A DNA stretch of 64,000 nt from Verrucomicrobiota bacterium (GCA_020831625.1 JAFIGD010000011.1:55654-119653); one strand, 5' to 3'. Shown: positions 50,341 to 60,209, numbered from the stretch's first letter. Notes: generated by a model not told the origin, from the sequence alone. Numbers and translations are program-made.

Positions 50341-52629
50341 TCAGAAACTGTAGCCGATCAAAAAGCTGAACCGGGGGCGTTCGCGCTCGTTGTGTTCGCT
50401 GTTCAGATGTTGCCAGGAATAGTCCAGGCGCAAGGGGAAGCCGGGGAGGTCAATGCGAAGTCCGATACCGTAGCTGGAGTTCGGTTCATCGGCGGCAAGA
50501 TCAAAGCTGTCCGGATTGACAACCCCCCAGTCATAGAACATTGCGTAGCGGAACATTTCGGAGAGGGGGATGGAATATTCGGCGGAGGCGAACATCATGG
50601 TTTGTCCGCCCACTTCGCGCTGTTCCTCGTCCACGGGACTGACTTCCCGGAATTTGAAGCCGCGGATGGTGCGGGCACCGCCGAGAAACAGCCGGTCGAA
50701 AATCGGAACCCGCTCAGAGCGTCCGTAATACTCCACGCTGCGGACCCAGCCCTGGATGTTGAGCACATGATCCCAGATGACCGGGTAAAAATGGGAGGCG
50801 CGAACGCCCGCCTCGTAGATATCCTCGTCGGCGCCGAGGGGGCCGCCGGTAAACCCGGTGTTCAGAACCACCCGACCGCCCCGGGTGGGGTTCCAGACGT
50901 GATTCCGGGTGTCACGGGTCAGCGAGAAATCCAGACCGCTGCGGAGGCTGTCGCCCTCTTCAATCCGGATGATTTCCGCGGCATCCTCATCGACATCGTA
51001 CACATCAATGTTTTCGATGGTGTAGGTGACGCCGCCCCGCCAGTTGGCGGTGAGTCCTTTCCGGAGCCCGAAACTGGCACCGGTATTGCGCTGGTTATAG
51101 TCGTCGCTGAGGAAGCGGCGGTCATTTTGGAACAGGGAGGTGGTGAAGCTCATACGGCGGTCAAACACCCAGGGTTTGGTGTAGTTCAATTCGGCGTCCC
51201 GTCGGCTGGTGCCTAGCTGAAGGCGGAGTTGAAGTTTTTCGCCGCCGCCGGTGAACCGGGGGGGATCGGTCAAGTCGAAGTTTCCCTGGGACAGTTCAAC
51301 GAAACCGACCAGATTATCGATGCTTGAGAAGCCGGCACCGGCCAGGAACTGACCGCTGCGTCCCTCGGAGACTTCGAACTCCACATCGTATAGCAGCGGA
51401 TCGGAGGTGGGTAGAATCGCCTGGTTCACCCCGTCAAAAAAGCCCAGGTTTCGCAGACGGGCGGCGCTGTTCCGAACCCGGACCTCGTTCAGGGTGTCTC
51501 CGGGGGCGACAAGCAGTTCACGCCGCAGGACATGATCTTTGGTGCGGGTGTTCCCCCGGACATTCACGTTGCGCACGGTGGCGACCCGGCCCTCCTGCAC
51601 GGAGTAAATGATGTTCACGCGGTTTTCCCCGTCCAGTTGGATCTGTTCCCGCACAACGGTTTGGGAATACCCGCGGTTGTTATAGAAATCGCGGATGGCC
51701 TGACGGCCGGCTTCGATCCGGTCGGTGAACGCGGGTTGTCCCACCTGAAGCGGGATTTGCGCTCCGAGAAGTGAGGAGGGGAAGAGGGTGTTGCCTTCGA
51801 TTTGAATGCTGTTGATGACAAAGCGCTCGGCGCGGTCAATGGGTATGGTGACATTCAGCCGGCGGCCCCAGCCCTGGTCAATCTCCGGCGGTCCGGCGCG
51901 GGCGTCGAGATACCCCCGGCGCCGGTACATCTCCGCCAGCGTGCCCATATCCTGATTCAGAAAGGTTTCGTTGAAAACACCGCGCTTGGTGATGAAGCTG
52001 AACAGAGAGGTGGTTTTCTGCATCATGACCCGCCGCAACTGGGTGGATGAGTATTCCGTGTTGCCCTCGAACCGGATGCGGCCGACACTTTGCCGTTCCC
52101 CCTCATCCACAATGATGCGCAGGTCGGTGAATTTGTTTTCGTCGGGAGGGGTTAACGAGATCTCGAAGGAGACATCGGGAAAGAAGGCTTTCTGATAGCG
52201 CTCGCGGATGGGTTCAATGCGCTGCCGGACCAGGGGCTCGTCCACCCGGTCGCCGAGATTGAGTTCCAGCAGGTTGCGGATCCGCGCGTTCGAAAAGTGA
52301 TCGCCGCCCTCAATGAGAATCCGGCGCAGCCGGGGACGTTCCTCGATCACATAAATCAGGGTGAGCGACTGGTCCGAATTTTCGCGAAGTTCGGCCGCGA
52401 CAAACGAATAGCGTCCGGTTTCCTGCAGGCGGCGGATATCGTTGTTGACCTGTTGGGGCTCAAAGGGTTGGCCGGGCGCTTTGCTCACAAAGGAGAGGAC
52501 GGTGGAGGCGTCCACTGAGCGGCCGGGGACGCGGCTGCGCACTTCGACAGACCGGACGGTGGCCTGCTGCGCGTGGATGAGCGGGGCCAAGAGGAAAAAA
52601 ACGGTGAGAAGAAGGGGGTTACAACGCAT
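50341..52629 (-). CDS. bamA: Outer membrane assembly factor BamA (Omp85 family)
   Basis: 762 residues. A signal peptide (1-21, ending IHAQQ) is followed by five POTRA domains (about 25-415; each ends in a strand such as SVGRIRFEGNTEYSSTQL and VRNVNVRGNTRTKDHVLRREL). A 16-strand barrel with the L6 TIRGFKF motif (VRGF-type lock) follows, ending in GYSF with a terminal Phe. It inserts outer membrane proteins. ATG 52629 or 52638 lies inside the 3' end of dnaB; the overlap is 11-20 bases. Confidence 0.95.
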   Translation of the reverse strand: MRCNPLLLTVFFLLAPLIHAQQATVRSVEVRSRVPGRSVDASTVLSFVSKAPGQPFEPQQVNNDIRRLQETGRYSFVAAELRENSDQSLTLIYVIEERPRLRRILIEGGDHFSNARIRNLLELNLGDRVDEPLVRQRIEPIRERYQKAFFPDVSFEISLTPPDENKFTDLRIIVDEGERQSVGRIRFEGNTEYSSTQLRRVMMQKTTSLFSFITKRGVFNETFLNQDMGTLAEMYRRRGYLDARAGPPEIDQGWGRRLNVTIPIDRAERFVINSIQIEGNTLFPSSLLGAQIPLQVGQPAFTDRIEAGRQAIRDFYNNRGYSQTVVREQIQLDGENRVNIIYSVQEGRVATVRNVNVRGNTRTKDHVLRRELLVAPGDTLNEVRVRNSAARLRNLGFFDGVNQAILPTSDPLLYDVEFEVSEGRSGQFLAGAGFSSIDNLVGFVELSQGNFDLTDPPRFTGGGEKLQLRLQLGTSRRDAELNYTKPWVFDRRMSFTTSLFQNDRRFLSDDYNQRNTGASFGLRKGLTANWRGGVTYTIENIDVYDVDEDAAEIIRIEEGDSLRSGLDFSLTRDTRNHVWNPTRGGRVVLNTGFTGGPLGADEDIYEAGVRASHFYPVIWDHVLNIQGWVRSVEYYGRSERVPIFDRLFLGGARTIRGFKFREVSPVDEEQREVGGQTMMFASAEYSIPLSEMFRYAMFYDWGVVNPDSFDLAADEPNSSYGIGLRIDLPGFPLRLDYSWQHLNSEHNERERPRFSFLIGYSF

Positions 52630-54031
52630 AGGATTCATTTCCGGTGGGCATGTCCTGAGGGGCGGCGACGCGGTTGTCGAAGCGGGTGATGTCGTCAAAG
52701 AAATTGAGTTCAATGGGGCCCACGCCGCCGTTTCGGTTTTTGGCGATATCGACGATGGCGAGGGTTTTGTCCTCGTAGTTGGGGTCGTCGGGATAGCGGG
52801 CGGGGCGGCGGAGCAGAAACACGACGTCGGCGTCCTGCTCGATGGAGCCGGAGTCACGCAGGTCGGAGAGTTTGGGGACCCCGGTGCGGTCGCGGGTTTC
52901 GGCGGCGCGGCTGAGCTGACTGAGGACCATGACCGGCACGTCGAGTTCTTTGGCCATGGCTTTGAGTTCGCCGGAGATGCCGCCGACCTCCCGCTGCCAG
53001 CTTTCTTTGGCGTACTTGGCGCAGTGGGCGATTTGCAGGTAGTCCACAATGATAAACTGAATATCCTCTTTGTTTTTCAATCTGCGGGCGCGGGCGCGCA
53101 TGTCCGCGACATCGAGGCCGCCGGAGTCGTCGATAAAAATGGGGGCGCTTTTAAGTTCGTCGGCCGCTTTCATCAGACTTTCGTGCTGTTCGCGGGCGAG
53201 GAAACCGGCCCCGATTTTGGAGGCCGACACGCGGGCGCGGCAACAGACCATGCGGCGGACGAGGGATTCGGCGGACATTTCCAGACTGAAGACCGCCACA
53301 CCGCGCGGCTTGCGTTCGGGATCCCCGACCCCGGTGGCGATATTTTCGGCGATGTTGAGGGCCAGAGAGGTTTTGCCCATGGAGGGACGGGCGGCGAGCA
53401 CAATCATTTCCGCCGGTTTGAGCCCGCGGAGCATGCGGTCGATTTCGCTGAAGCCGCTGGGAATTCCGAGAATGCCCCGTTTGTTGTCGGCCTGGTCGTT
53501 GATTTCGCGGGCGACGGTCTGAATGAGGCCGGGCCAGGAGCGCCAGATCTGGTCGCCGTCCAAATTGTTGAGATCCAAAAACGTGGTCTGGGTCTCGTTG
53601 ATGATCTGATCGACATCGCGGTCGGGATCGTAACATTTGGCCACCGCCTCCTGGGCGCAGGCCATGATATTGCGCATGAGGCTTTTCTGGCGGACTACCT
53701 CAAGATAGCTCTCCGCGTGAACCGCGATGGGCGCGGCCTCGACGATCCGCTGCAGAAAAGGAATGCCGCCGATATCCTCGAAGACATTCTTTTCCCGCAG
53801 GCGGGTGCTGATCATCACCGGGTCGATGGCTTTCAGCTTGTCCCGCATCTCCAGAATGGTTTCCCAGAGAATTTGATGCGCGGGAAAGTAAAAGGAATCC
53901 TTGCGGATTCCTTTTTCAACGGCGAGGTCAATGACCACGTCCGGATTGGCGATAACGCATCCGAGTAGGCCCGCCTCCGCCGCCTCGTCCTGAGGCGGGG
54001 TGCGGTCGAACTGGACTGGCGGATTCGCCAT
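52619..54031 (-). CDS. dnaB: Replicative DNA helicase DnaB
   Basis: 470 residues. The N-terminal helical domain (PQDEAAEAGLLGCVIANPDVV) is followed by the RecA-like domain with Walker A ARPSMGKTSLAL (about 215), Walker B-like FIIVDYLQIAH, and the helicase signatures SQLSRAAETR and RDSGSIEQDADVVFLLRRP. It unwinds DNA ahead of the replisome as a hexamer. No intein is present. It starts seven bases after rplI and overlaps bamA. Confidence 0.97.
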   Translation of the reverse strand: MANPPVQFDRTPPQDEAAEAGLLGCVIANPDVVIDLAVEKGIRKDSFYFPAHQILWETILEMRDKLKAIDPVMISTRLREKNVFEDIGGIPFLQRIVEAAPIAVHAESYLEVVRQKSLMRNIMACAQEAVAKCYDPDRDVDQIINETQTTFLDLNNLDGDQIWRSWPGLIQTVAREINDQADNKRGILGIPSGFSEIDRMLRGLKPAEMIVLAARPSMGKTSLALNIAENIATGVGDPERKPRGVAVFSLEMSAESLVRRMVCCRARVSASKIGAGFLAREQHESLMKAADELKSAPIFIDDSGGLDVADMRARARRLKNKEDIQFIIVDYLQIAHCAKYAKESWQREVGGISGELKAMAKELDVPVMVLSQLSRAAETRDRTGVPKLSDLRDSGSIEQDADVVFLLRRPARYPDDPNYEDKTLAIVDIAKNRNGGVGPIELNFFDDITRFDNRVAAPQDMPTGNESYAL

Positions 54032-54038
54032 AAAGGGA

Positions 54039-54497
54039 TTACTCCTCTTCAGCGGCGACGACGCTAACTTTCACGTTAACCGCGACTTCGTTGTGCAAAC
54101 GAATTCGGACGTCGTACGAACCCAACTGACGAATGGGGGAGCCGAGGCGGACTTCTTTGATATCAAAGTTCAGTTTCGCGGCTTTGGCGGCGTCGGCGAT
54201 TTCTTTTTCCGTGACCGAACCGTAGAGGCGGCCTTCGCCGGAGGTTTTCACGGAAATAGTGATTTCCTTGTCCTTCAGCGCTTCGGCGCGGACTTCGGCG
54301 GACTGTTTCTCCTCGCGGAGTTCCGCTTCGCGGAGCGCGCGGGCCTCGGCAAGACGCGCTTTCATCTTTTCAGTGACCGGCGCGGCTTTTTTCTGGGGGA
54401 GGAGGAAGTTGCGGGCGTGGCCGTCGGCGACATTCACGACATCGCCGATAATACCAAGACCGTCGACATCTTGTAACAAAATCAATTCTTTTGCCAT
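54039..54497 (-). CDS. rplI: 50S ribosomal protein L9
   Basis: 152 residues. KELILLQDVDGLGIIGDVVNVADGHARNFLLPQKKA is the L9 N-domain, followed by a long connecting helix and the C-domain with RLYGSVTEKEIADA. It binds 23S rRNA at the base of the L1 stalk. It is in the usual rpsF-ssb-rpsR-rplI-dnaB run. Confidence 0.97.
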   Translation of the reverse strand: MAKELILLQDVDGLGIIGDVVNVADGHARNFLLPQKKAAPVTEKMKARLAEARALREAELREEKQSAEVRAEALKDKEITISVKTSGEGRLYGSVTEKEIADAAKAAKLNFDIKEVRLGSPIRQLGSYDVRIRLHNEVAVNVKVSVVAAEEE

Positions 54498-54552
54498 GGG
54501 AGTACTCTTTAAATCAATGGGGTTGTAAGGGGGGAGGGAGATTCGCGGTGAA

Positions 54553-54744
54553 TCAGGGCAGCAGGCCCATCACGCGGGCTTTACGGATTGCGCGGGTGAC
54601 CTGACGCTGTTGGAGCGCGTTGGCTCCGGTGGCGCGGCGGGGAAGAATTTTCCCCTGTTCGGTCATGAATTTGCGCAGCAGTTCGCTGTCTTTGTAGTCG
54701 ATTTCCTGTACCCCTTCGAGGTACTTGCAGGTTTCTTTGGCCAT
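54553..54744 (-). CDS. rpsR: 30S ribosomal protein S18
   Basis: 63 residues, short but complete. [47 protein letters not shown] is the S18 core that binds 16S rRNA with S6. It lies 55 bases before rplI and 72 bases after ssb. Confidence 0.97.
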   Translation of the reverse strand: MAKETCKYLEGVQEIDYKDSELLRKFMTEQGKILPRRATGANALQQRQVTRAIRKARVMGLLP

Positions 54745-54816
54745 GGATGTGTTTCCTTTGGGTTCTACGCGGCGTTTTTCATCCGCAGGGTTGTGAAGTA
54801 AAAAATACGGGTTGGG

Positions 54817-55296
54817 TTAGAAGGGCAGGTCTTCATCATCGCCGCTTTCATTCTCGGGCGGCGGTGAGGGAGCGGTGGCCTGCGCCGGGGTCACCCGGGG
54901 GGCGGCCGCCGGTGCAGACGCGGCCGGTGCGGATGCCGCCTGTCTGGGCGCGCTGTCCTCGCGGGGGGCGATGAACTGGACTCTTTCGGCGACGACGCTG
55001 TGTTTACTGCGTTTGGCCCCCTCGGGCGTCTCCCAGGTTTCGTAGCGGAGCTTGCCTTCCAGGAGGACCGGCGAGCCTTTGCTGAGGTATTGGTTGCAGG
55101 GTTCCGCCTGGTTTCCGAAGACAGTGATGTCCACGTAACAGGGGCGGTCGGTCCATTCACCGGTCTGGCTGTTTTTGACCCGCTCATTGACCGCGAGACG
55201 CAGTTTGCAAATGGCCATGCCGCTGGGGGCGTAGGCCAGTTCGGGATCCGCGGTCAAATTTCCGCAGAGAACAATGCGATTGAGGGATGCAGCCAT
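54817..55296 (-). CDS. ssb: Single-stranded DNA-binding protein
   Basis: 159 residues. The OB fold covers 1-105 (LNRIVLCGNLTADPELAYAPSGMAICKLRLAVNER, VDITVFGNQAEPCNQYLSKGSPVLLEGKLRYETWE). An Ala/Pro-rich linker leads to the acidic tip DDEDLPF that recruits partner proteins. It sits between rpsF and rpsR as in most bacteria. Confidence 0.97.
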   Translation of the reverse strand: MAASLNRIVLCGNLTADPELAYAPSGMAICKLRLAVNERVKNSQTGEWTDRPCYVDITVFGNQAEPCNQYLSKGSPVLLEGKLRYETWETPEGAKRSKHSVVAERVQFIAPREDSAPRQAASAPAASAPAAAPRVTPAQATAPSPPPENESGDDEDLPF

Positions 55297-55317
55297 GGAA
55301 TTGTATCCTGCGTCCGC

Positions 55318-55620
55318 TTAGGAAGCGACCGCTTCCGGCAGACGGGTCACCTGGATGCGGAAAATCGCCTCTTCGAGTTTCAGGCTCTTCTGGAAGCCGT
55401 CGACGTTTCCGCCGGGCATTTCAAAGCGCATGAGGGCGTATTCACCGGCGGTCTGTTTGGCCATCGGGCGGGCAAACGCTTTGCGGCCCAGACGGGTGGG
55501 CTTTCCGGCAACGGTGCCGCCGGCTTTTTTGACCGCGGCGGTGAGCACGCCGAGGCCTTTTTCGATTTCGTCTTCGGTCAGGGATTCGGGCAGAATCACC
55601 ATGGCTTCGTATCGGTTCAA
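55318..55620 (-). CDS. rpsF: 30S ribosomal protein S6
   Basis: 100 residues beginning NRYEAMVILPESLTEDEIEKG, the S6 ferredoxin-like start, with GGTVAGKPTRLGRKAFARPMAKQTAGEYALMRFEMPGG. It pairs with S18 in the small subunit platform. It leads the rpsF-ssb-rpsR-rplI segment, 80 bases after pth. Confidence 0.96.
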   Translation of the reverse strand: MNRYEAMVILPESLTEDEIEKGLGVLTAAVKKAGGTVAGKPTRLGRKAFARPMAKQTAGEYALMRFEMPGGNVDGFQKSLKLEEAIFRIQVTRLPEAVAS

Positions 55621-55700
55621 GGTCTTCTCCTTATCGAGGGTTACGGTGAACGCGGAAATTCCGCATTCGGGTTATTCAGTTAAAGTTCAGTTAAATTGAT

Positions 55701-56276
55701 TCAGTTAAATTGATTCATGGCCGCTTCGAAATCACCCTGCAGAACAGAGGTGACCGCATCGGCGGCCCGGTTCCGGGATTCCTCGACCCGCTTCATGTTT
55801 TCGTCCCTCCAGGGACTCAGCACATAGCGGATCAATTCCTCTCCGGGCGGCCGGGGACCGACACCGATCCGGAGCCGGGGAAACTCCTGCGAGTCCCCCA
55901 GACACCGAATCACCGACGTGACCCCGTTGTGGCCGCCCGCGCTTCCGCGTTTGCGGAGGCGAAGCCGGCCGAGCGGCAGTTCCAAATCGTCATACACGAT
56001 GAGAACATTCTCAGGAGAAAGTTTCCATCTGCGAACCGCTTTGGCGACGGCCTCGCCCGAGCGGTTCATAAACGTCCTCGGTTTGAGCAACCGCACCGGG
56101 GAGGGCTCTCTATGCCATGCGGACACCCATGAACGCAAGCCGAAACCGCGCTTAAAGCGAAGGTTGTGCCGGGCGGCGAGGAGATCCAGGACTTCAAATC
56201 CGATATTGTGGGGAGTGTTGTCGTAGGCGGGGCCCGGATTTCCCAGGCCGACCACTAATTGGATTGAAGAACGCAT
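55701..56276 (-). CDS. pth: Peptidyl-tRNA hydrolase
   Basis: 191 residues. The active-site phrases VVGLGNPGPAYDNTPHNIGFEVLDLLA (catalytic His in TPHN), KPRTFMNRSGEAVAKAVRR, VLIVYDDLELPLGRLRLRKRGSAGGHNG and FPRLRIGVGPRP are all present. It frees tRNA from stalled peptidyl-tRNA. It lies 20 bases after rplY. A 14-base tandem duplication lies around its stop codon (55688-55714). Confidence 0.97.
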   Translation of the reverse strand: MRSSIQLVVGLGNPGPAYDNTPHNIGFEVLDLLAARHNLRFKRGFGLRSWVSAWHREPSPVRLLKPRTFMNRSGEAVAKAVRRWKLSPENVLIVYDDLELPLGRLRLRKRGSAGGHNGVTSVIRCLGDSQEFPRLRIGVGPRPPGEELIRYVLSPWRDENMKRVEESRNRAADAVTSVLQGDFEAAMNQFN

Positions 56277-56296
56277 GGAGAAGTTTGGAGGACGGC

Positions 56297-56950
56297 TCAG
56301 TCTTCCGCGGCTTCTTCTTTTTCGCCGATCACTTCGGGCTCGCCCGCGGCGGCGCCGGTCTCATCCTCGTCATCCACACCGCCGACGCGGGGTTTCAGAA
56401 CCGTGGCGATGCTGACATGCCCGGGCGTGATCAGACGGAAATCGGCCGGCAGGGTGACTTGATCGGCGGTGAGGTGGTCCCCGATGGCGAGTTCGGACAC
56501 ATCCACGTCCAGCTCTTCGATCATGTCGGAGGCTTTGCACTCGACTTCCAGTTCGCGGAACTGAATGTCCAGGGTGCCGCCGGTTTTGCTGACACCCACG
56601 GGCGTGCCGATCAGATTAAGGGGCAGATGGACTTTCACTTTGCGGTTCATGCCGATTTCATGGAAATCCACATGCAGAATCCGGGCGGTGATGGGATGGT
56701 GCTGCACCTGCTTCAACAGCGCATGGCGCGGCGCGTCGTCGCCGATCTGGACGTCGAGCATCATGTTTTCACCCTGGTGATGCTTCAGCATCATCAGAAA
56801 ATCATGCTCGTTCAAATAGACGGGAATCGCTTCTTTTCCTTCGCCGTAGAGCACGCCGGGAATGTTGCCTTCGTTACGGATTTTGCTCAGCTCGGACTGG
56901 AGACCGGGCGTGCGCAATTCGGCTTTTACAAGAGTTTGGGTTGCGGACAT
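56297..56950 (-). CDS. rplY: 50S ribosomal protein L25 (CTC/TL5 form)
   Basis: 217 residues. The N-terminal 5S-rRNA-binding domain (ELRTPGLQSELSKIRNEGNIPGVLYGEGKEAIPVYLNE) is followed by the TL5/CTC C-domain (IRKVKVHLPLNLIGTPVGVSKTGGTLDIQFRELEVEC) and an acidic tail ending EKEEAAED. It is the long, stress-linked form. It sits between prs and pth, the usual order. Confidence 0.95.
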   Translation of the reverse strand: MSATQTLVKAELRTPGLQSELSKIRNEGNIPGVLYGEGKEAIPVYLNEHDFLMMLKHHQGENMMLDVQIGDDAPRHALLKQVQHHPITARILHVDFHEIGMNRKVKVHLPLNLIGTPVGVSKTGGTLDIQFRELEVECKASDMIEELDVDVSELAIGDHLTADQVTLPADFRLITPGHVSIATVLKPRVGGVDDEDETGAAAGEPEVIGEKEEAAED

Positions 56951-56985
56951 GTATACTTACCTCAGGGTTAATCGTTGACTTGAAA

Positions 56986-57915
56986 TCAGTTGATCCGGAA
57001 CAGGGAGGTCACGGATTGATAGTTGTGAATTCGCATGATGGCGTCTCCGAGAAGATCGGCCAGCGAAAGACGGGTCACCAAACTGCCTTCGTCCACGCGG
57101 GCGGGAACGGAGTCGGTGGTGACCAAATGGGAAATCGCGCTGTTTCGAATGCGGTCGATCCCTTCCTGATTCAGGAGGGAGTGGGACACCGCGGCCATAA
57201 CGGACTTGGCGCCGCTTTCTTTCAACACTTTGCTGGCGGCGCAAAGCGTGCCCGCGGTGGTGGTCATGTCGTCCACGAGGACGGCGTTGCAGCCCTCGAC
57301 TTCTCCGACGACGCTGATCACATCCACCTCGGTGGCGCTGCGGCGGTTTTTCGCGACGATGGCGATGTCCGCATTTAAAAGCTGAGCGTAGGCGTAGGCC
57401 ATTTTGGTGCCGCCGGTGTCCGGGGAAACCACAACGATGTTGTCGAGTTTCAGGCTTTTCAGGTGCCCGACAATGACCGGACTCGCGTAGAGATGATCGA
57501 CGGGAATGTCGAAAAAGCCCTGAATCTGCTGGGAGTGCAGATCCACGGCGAGGATGCGGCTGGCCCCGGCGGTGGTCAGCAGGTTGGCCACCAGTTTCGC
57601 GGTGATGGGCACGCGGGGCTGATCTTTCCGGTCCTGCCGGGCATAGCCGTAATACGGGAGAACGCAGATGATCCGCTTGGCGCTCGCGCGCCGGCAGGCG
57701 TCCATCATAATCAGCAGTTCCATGAGGTTGTCATTGCCCGGCTGACAGGTCGGCTGAATAATGAAGACATCGTGCCCGCGGATATTTTCCAGAATTTTCA
57801 CGAAAATCTCGCCGTCGGGAAAGCGCTTCACCTCGATTTTGGTCAGGCTTTGTCCTAGGTATTCAGAAATTTGATTCGCCAACGCGGGGTGGGCGGTTCC
57901 GGAGATGAGCTTCAT
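56986..57915 (-). CDS. prs: Ribose-phosphate pyrophosphokinase
   Basis: 309 residues. It starts KLISGTAHPALANQISEYLGQSLTKIEVKRFPDGEIFVKI, has the flexible-loop and ATP site YYGYARQDRKDQPRVPITAKL, the metal-binding AVDLHSQQIQGFFDIPVDHLYA, and the PRPP loop NAVLVDDMTTTAGTLCAA. The usual VVSPDVGG reads VVSPDTGGTKMA. It makes PRPP for nucleotide synthesis. It heads the operon, just downstream of tRNA-Gln. Confidence 0.96.
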   Translation of the reverse strand: MKLISGTAHPALANQISEYLGQSLTKIEVKRFPDGEIFVKILENIRGHDVFIIQPTCQPGNDNLMELLIMMDACRRASAKRIICVLPYYGYARQDRKDQPRVPITAKLVANLLTTAGASRILAVDLHSQQIQGFFDIPVDHLYASPVIVGHLKSLKLDNIVVVSPDTGGTKMAYAYAQLLNADIAIVAKNRRSATEVDVISVVGEVEGCNAVLVDDMTTTAGTLCAASKVLKESGAKSVMAAVSHSLLNQEGIDRIRNSAISHLVTTDSVPARVDEGSLVTRLSLADLLGDAIMRIHNYQSVTSLFRIN

Positions 57916-57944
57916 GGAAAAGAGGGGACGTGAAAATAAGAAAA

Positions 57945-58018
57945 TGGTTGCCCGACAAGGACTCGAACCCTGACTAACAGGACCAAAACCTGCTGTGCTA
58001 CCATTACACCATCGGGCA
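57945..58018 (-). tRNA. tRNA-Gln (anticodon UUG)
   Basis: 74 nucleotides with encoded CCA. TGCCCGA pairs with TCGGGCA, the D arm contains GTGTAATGG, the anticodon loop is TTTTGGT giving UUG, and the T arm is CAGGGTTCGAGTCCTTG. The U1-A72 end pair is typical of tRNA-Gln. Confidence 0.96.
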
Positions 58019-58202
58019 GTAGATTTCCCGGATTCGGGAAGGGACGATGCGAATACTCTTCGGGGGGGGCTGTGTCAAGCGTTCAACGAAAGGAAATTTT
58101 TCGCTTGGTTCTTTCATAGGTTTCAGTTTAGACTTTACCCACATGGTATAGATCCATGCAATTGCAACAACCTGTTCCCGACCAAACAAGAGGAGATCAC
58201 AC

Positions 58203-60188
58203 ATGAGCGAAAACATTGAATCCACCTATCAGAACGCACAGATTTTCACTCCGGACGACTCGTTTCGGCAGGGGGCTCATGTGAATTCCATGGAGGCGTA
58301 CCGGGCGGAATACGAGCGGTCCGTGAAGGATCCGGAGGCGTACTGGGCGGAAATGGCCGAGAAACATGTGACCTGGTTCAAACCCTGGAAAGAGGTGATG
58401 TCCTATGATTTCGAGTCGATCGGCCTGAAGCAGGGCGCGTATGTGAAGTTTTTCGACGGCGCGAAACTGAATGTCTGTTATAACTGTGTGGACCGTCATG
58501 TGAAAAACGGCAAGGCGGATAAAACCGCGATTCAATGGCAGGGGGAGCGGGCGGAAGAGACGCGGACGCTGACCTATCGGGATTTGCAGCGTGAGGTGAA
58601 CAAATTTTCGAATGTGCTGCGGTATCACGGGGTGAAGAAAGGGACGGTGGTGACCATTTATATGCCGATGATCCCGGAGATGCCCATCGCCCTGCTGGCC
58701 TGCGCCCGGATCGGCGCGATTCATTCGGTGGTGTTCTCGGCGTTCAGTTCGGACGCGCTCCGCAACCGGATTCAGGATTGCGGCAGCGAAGTGGTGATCA
58801 CCTCGGATGTCTCCTTTCATGCAGGCAAGGTTTCCGGACTAAAGGATAAGGTGGACCATGCGGTGGATCAGTGCCCGCAGGTGCGCAAGGTGTTTGTCTA
58901 CAAGCGGGGCGGCGGCGAGTTTTACATGCGGCAGGGGCGGGATTTCTGGTGGCAGGACGAAATGATCGACGCGAGCGAGGAGTGTCCGCCGGAATCCATG
59001 GCGGCGGAGGATCCGCTGTTTATTCTCTACACCAGCGGCAGCACCGGAAAACCCAAAGGGGTGCTGCACACTACCGGCGGCTATCTGCTCTGGGCCGCCA
59101 TGACCACAAAATATGTCTTTGATTTGAAAGATGACGATGTGTTCTGGTGCACGGCCGATGTGGGCTGGATCACCGGCCATTCGTATCTGACCTACGGCCC
59201 GACCGCCAACGGGGCCACGCAGGTGATGTTCGAGGGAGTGCCGACCTGGCCGCAGCCGGATCGGTTCTGGGAAATTGTGGCGAAATACAAGGTCAGTATT
59301 TTTTATACCGCCCCGACCGCGATCCGCGCGCTGATGCGGCTGGGGGAATCCTGGCCGGACGGACATGATTTGTCGTCGCTGCGCCTGCTGGGCTCCGTGG
59401 GCGAACCGATCAATCCCGAGGCGTGGAAGTGGTATCACCGGGTCGTCGGCCGCGGAAACTGCCCGGTGGTGGACACCTGGTGGCAGACCGAGACCGGGGG
59501 CATCATGCTCACCACGCTTCCCGGCGCTCATGACGCCAAACCGGGGTCGGCGGGTTTCCCGATGTTCGGCATTCAGCCCGCTATTCTGCGAACCGACGGC
59601 ACCCCGGCGGAGAAAAACGAGGGCGGCAGCCTCTGCATCACCAAGCCCTGGCCGGGTATGCTGCGCGGCGTGTACGGCGACGCGGTAAACGAGCGGATCC
59701 GCCACACCTACTTCGCCAAATTCCCCGGGATCTATTTTTCCGGCGACGGCTGCCGTCAGGATGACGACGGGTATTACTGGCTGCTGGGACGGATGGACGA
59801 TGTGATCAACGTGTCCGCGCACCGCTTTGCGACCGCGGAGTTCGAGAGCAGTCTCGTGGGCGATTCCCGGGTGGCGGAGGCCGCCGTGGTGGGGTATCCG
59901 CACGAGACCAAAGGGCAGGGGGTGTACTGCTTCGTGACCCTGAAGCAAGGCGTGGAGGCGGATGACCGGCTCCGGCGTCAGTTGGTGGCGCGCGTCCGCG
60001 AGGACATCGGGCCGATCGCCAAGCCCGATAAAATTCATTTCACCCCGGCGCTGCCGAAAACCCGGTCCGGAAAGATCATGAGGCGGATTTTGCGCAAAAT
60101 CGCCGAAGGAGATCTTGCCAACATCGGAGATACCAGTACGCTGGCAGACCCCTCGGTGGTGGATGCGCTGCTGGAGGGTCGGCAATAA
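58203..60188 (+). CDS. acs: Acetyl-CoA synthetase (AMP-forming)
   Basis: 661 residues. The ACS N-domain (AYRAEYERSVKDPEAYWAEMA) precedes the adenylation motifs LYTSGSTGKPKGVLHTTGGYL (P-loop), ADVGWITGHSYLTYGP, VDTWWQTETGG and YWLLGRMDDVINVSAHR. The catalytic and acetylatable Lys lies in KTRSGKIMRRIL near the C-terminus. It activates acetate (or propionate) to acyl-CoA. AGAGGAGA precedes the ATG. It is followed 21 bases later by the thymidine phosphorylase gene. Confidence 0.95.
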   Translation: MSENIESTYQNAQIFTPDDSFRQGAHVNSMEAYRAEYERSVKDPEAYWAEMAEKHVTWFKPWKEVMSYDFESIGLKQGAYVKFFDGAKLNVCYNCVDRHVKNGKADKTAIQWQGERAEETRTLTYRDLQREVNKFSNVLRYHGVKKGTVVTIYMPMIPEMPIALLACARIGAIHSVVFSAFSSDALRNRIQDCGSEVVITSDVSFHAGKVSGLKDKVDHAVDQCPQVRKVFVYKRGGGEFYMRQGRDFWWQDEMIDASEECPPESMAAEDPLFILYTSGSTGKPKGVLHTTGGYLLWAAMTTKYVFDLKDDDVFWCTADVGWITGHSYLTYGPTANGATQVMFEGVPTWPQPDRFWEIVAKYKVSIFYTAPTAIRALMRLGESWPDGHDLSSLRLLGSVGEPINPEAWKWYHRVVGRGNCPVVDTWWQTETGGIMLTTLPGAHDAKPGSAGFPMFGIQPAILRTDGTPAEKNEGGSLCITKPWPGMLRGVYGDAVNERIRHTYFAKFPGIYFSGDGCRQDDDGYYWLLGRMDDVINVSAHRFATAEFESSLVGDSRVAEAAVVGYPHETKGQGVYCFVTLKQGVEADDRLRRQLVARVREDIGPIAKPDKIHFTPALPKTRSGKIMRRILRKIAEGDLANIGDTSTLADPSVVDALLEGRQ

Positions 60189-60209
60189 CCCGCACCCAAA
60201 GGCCTGACC

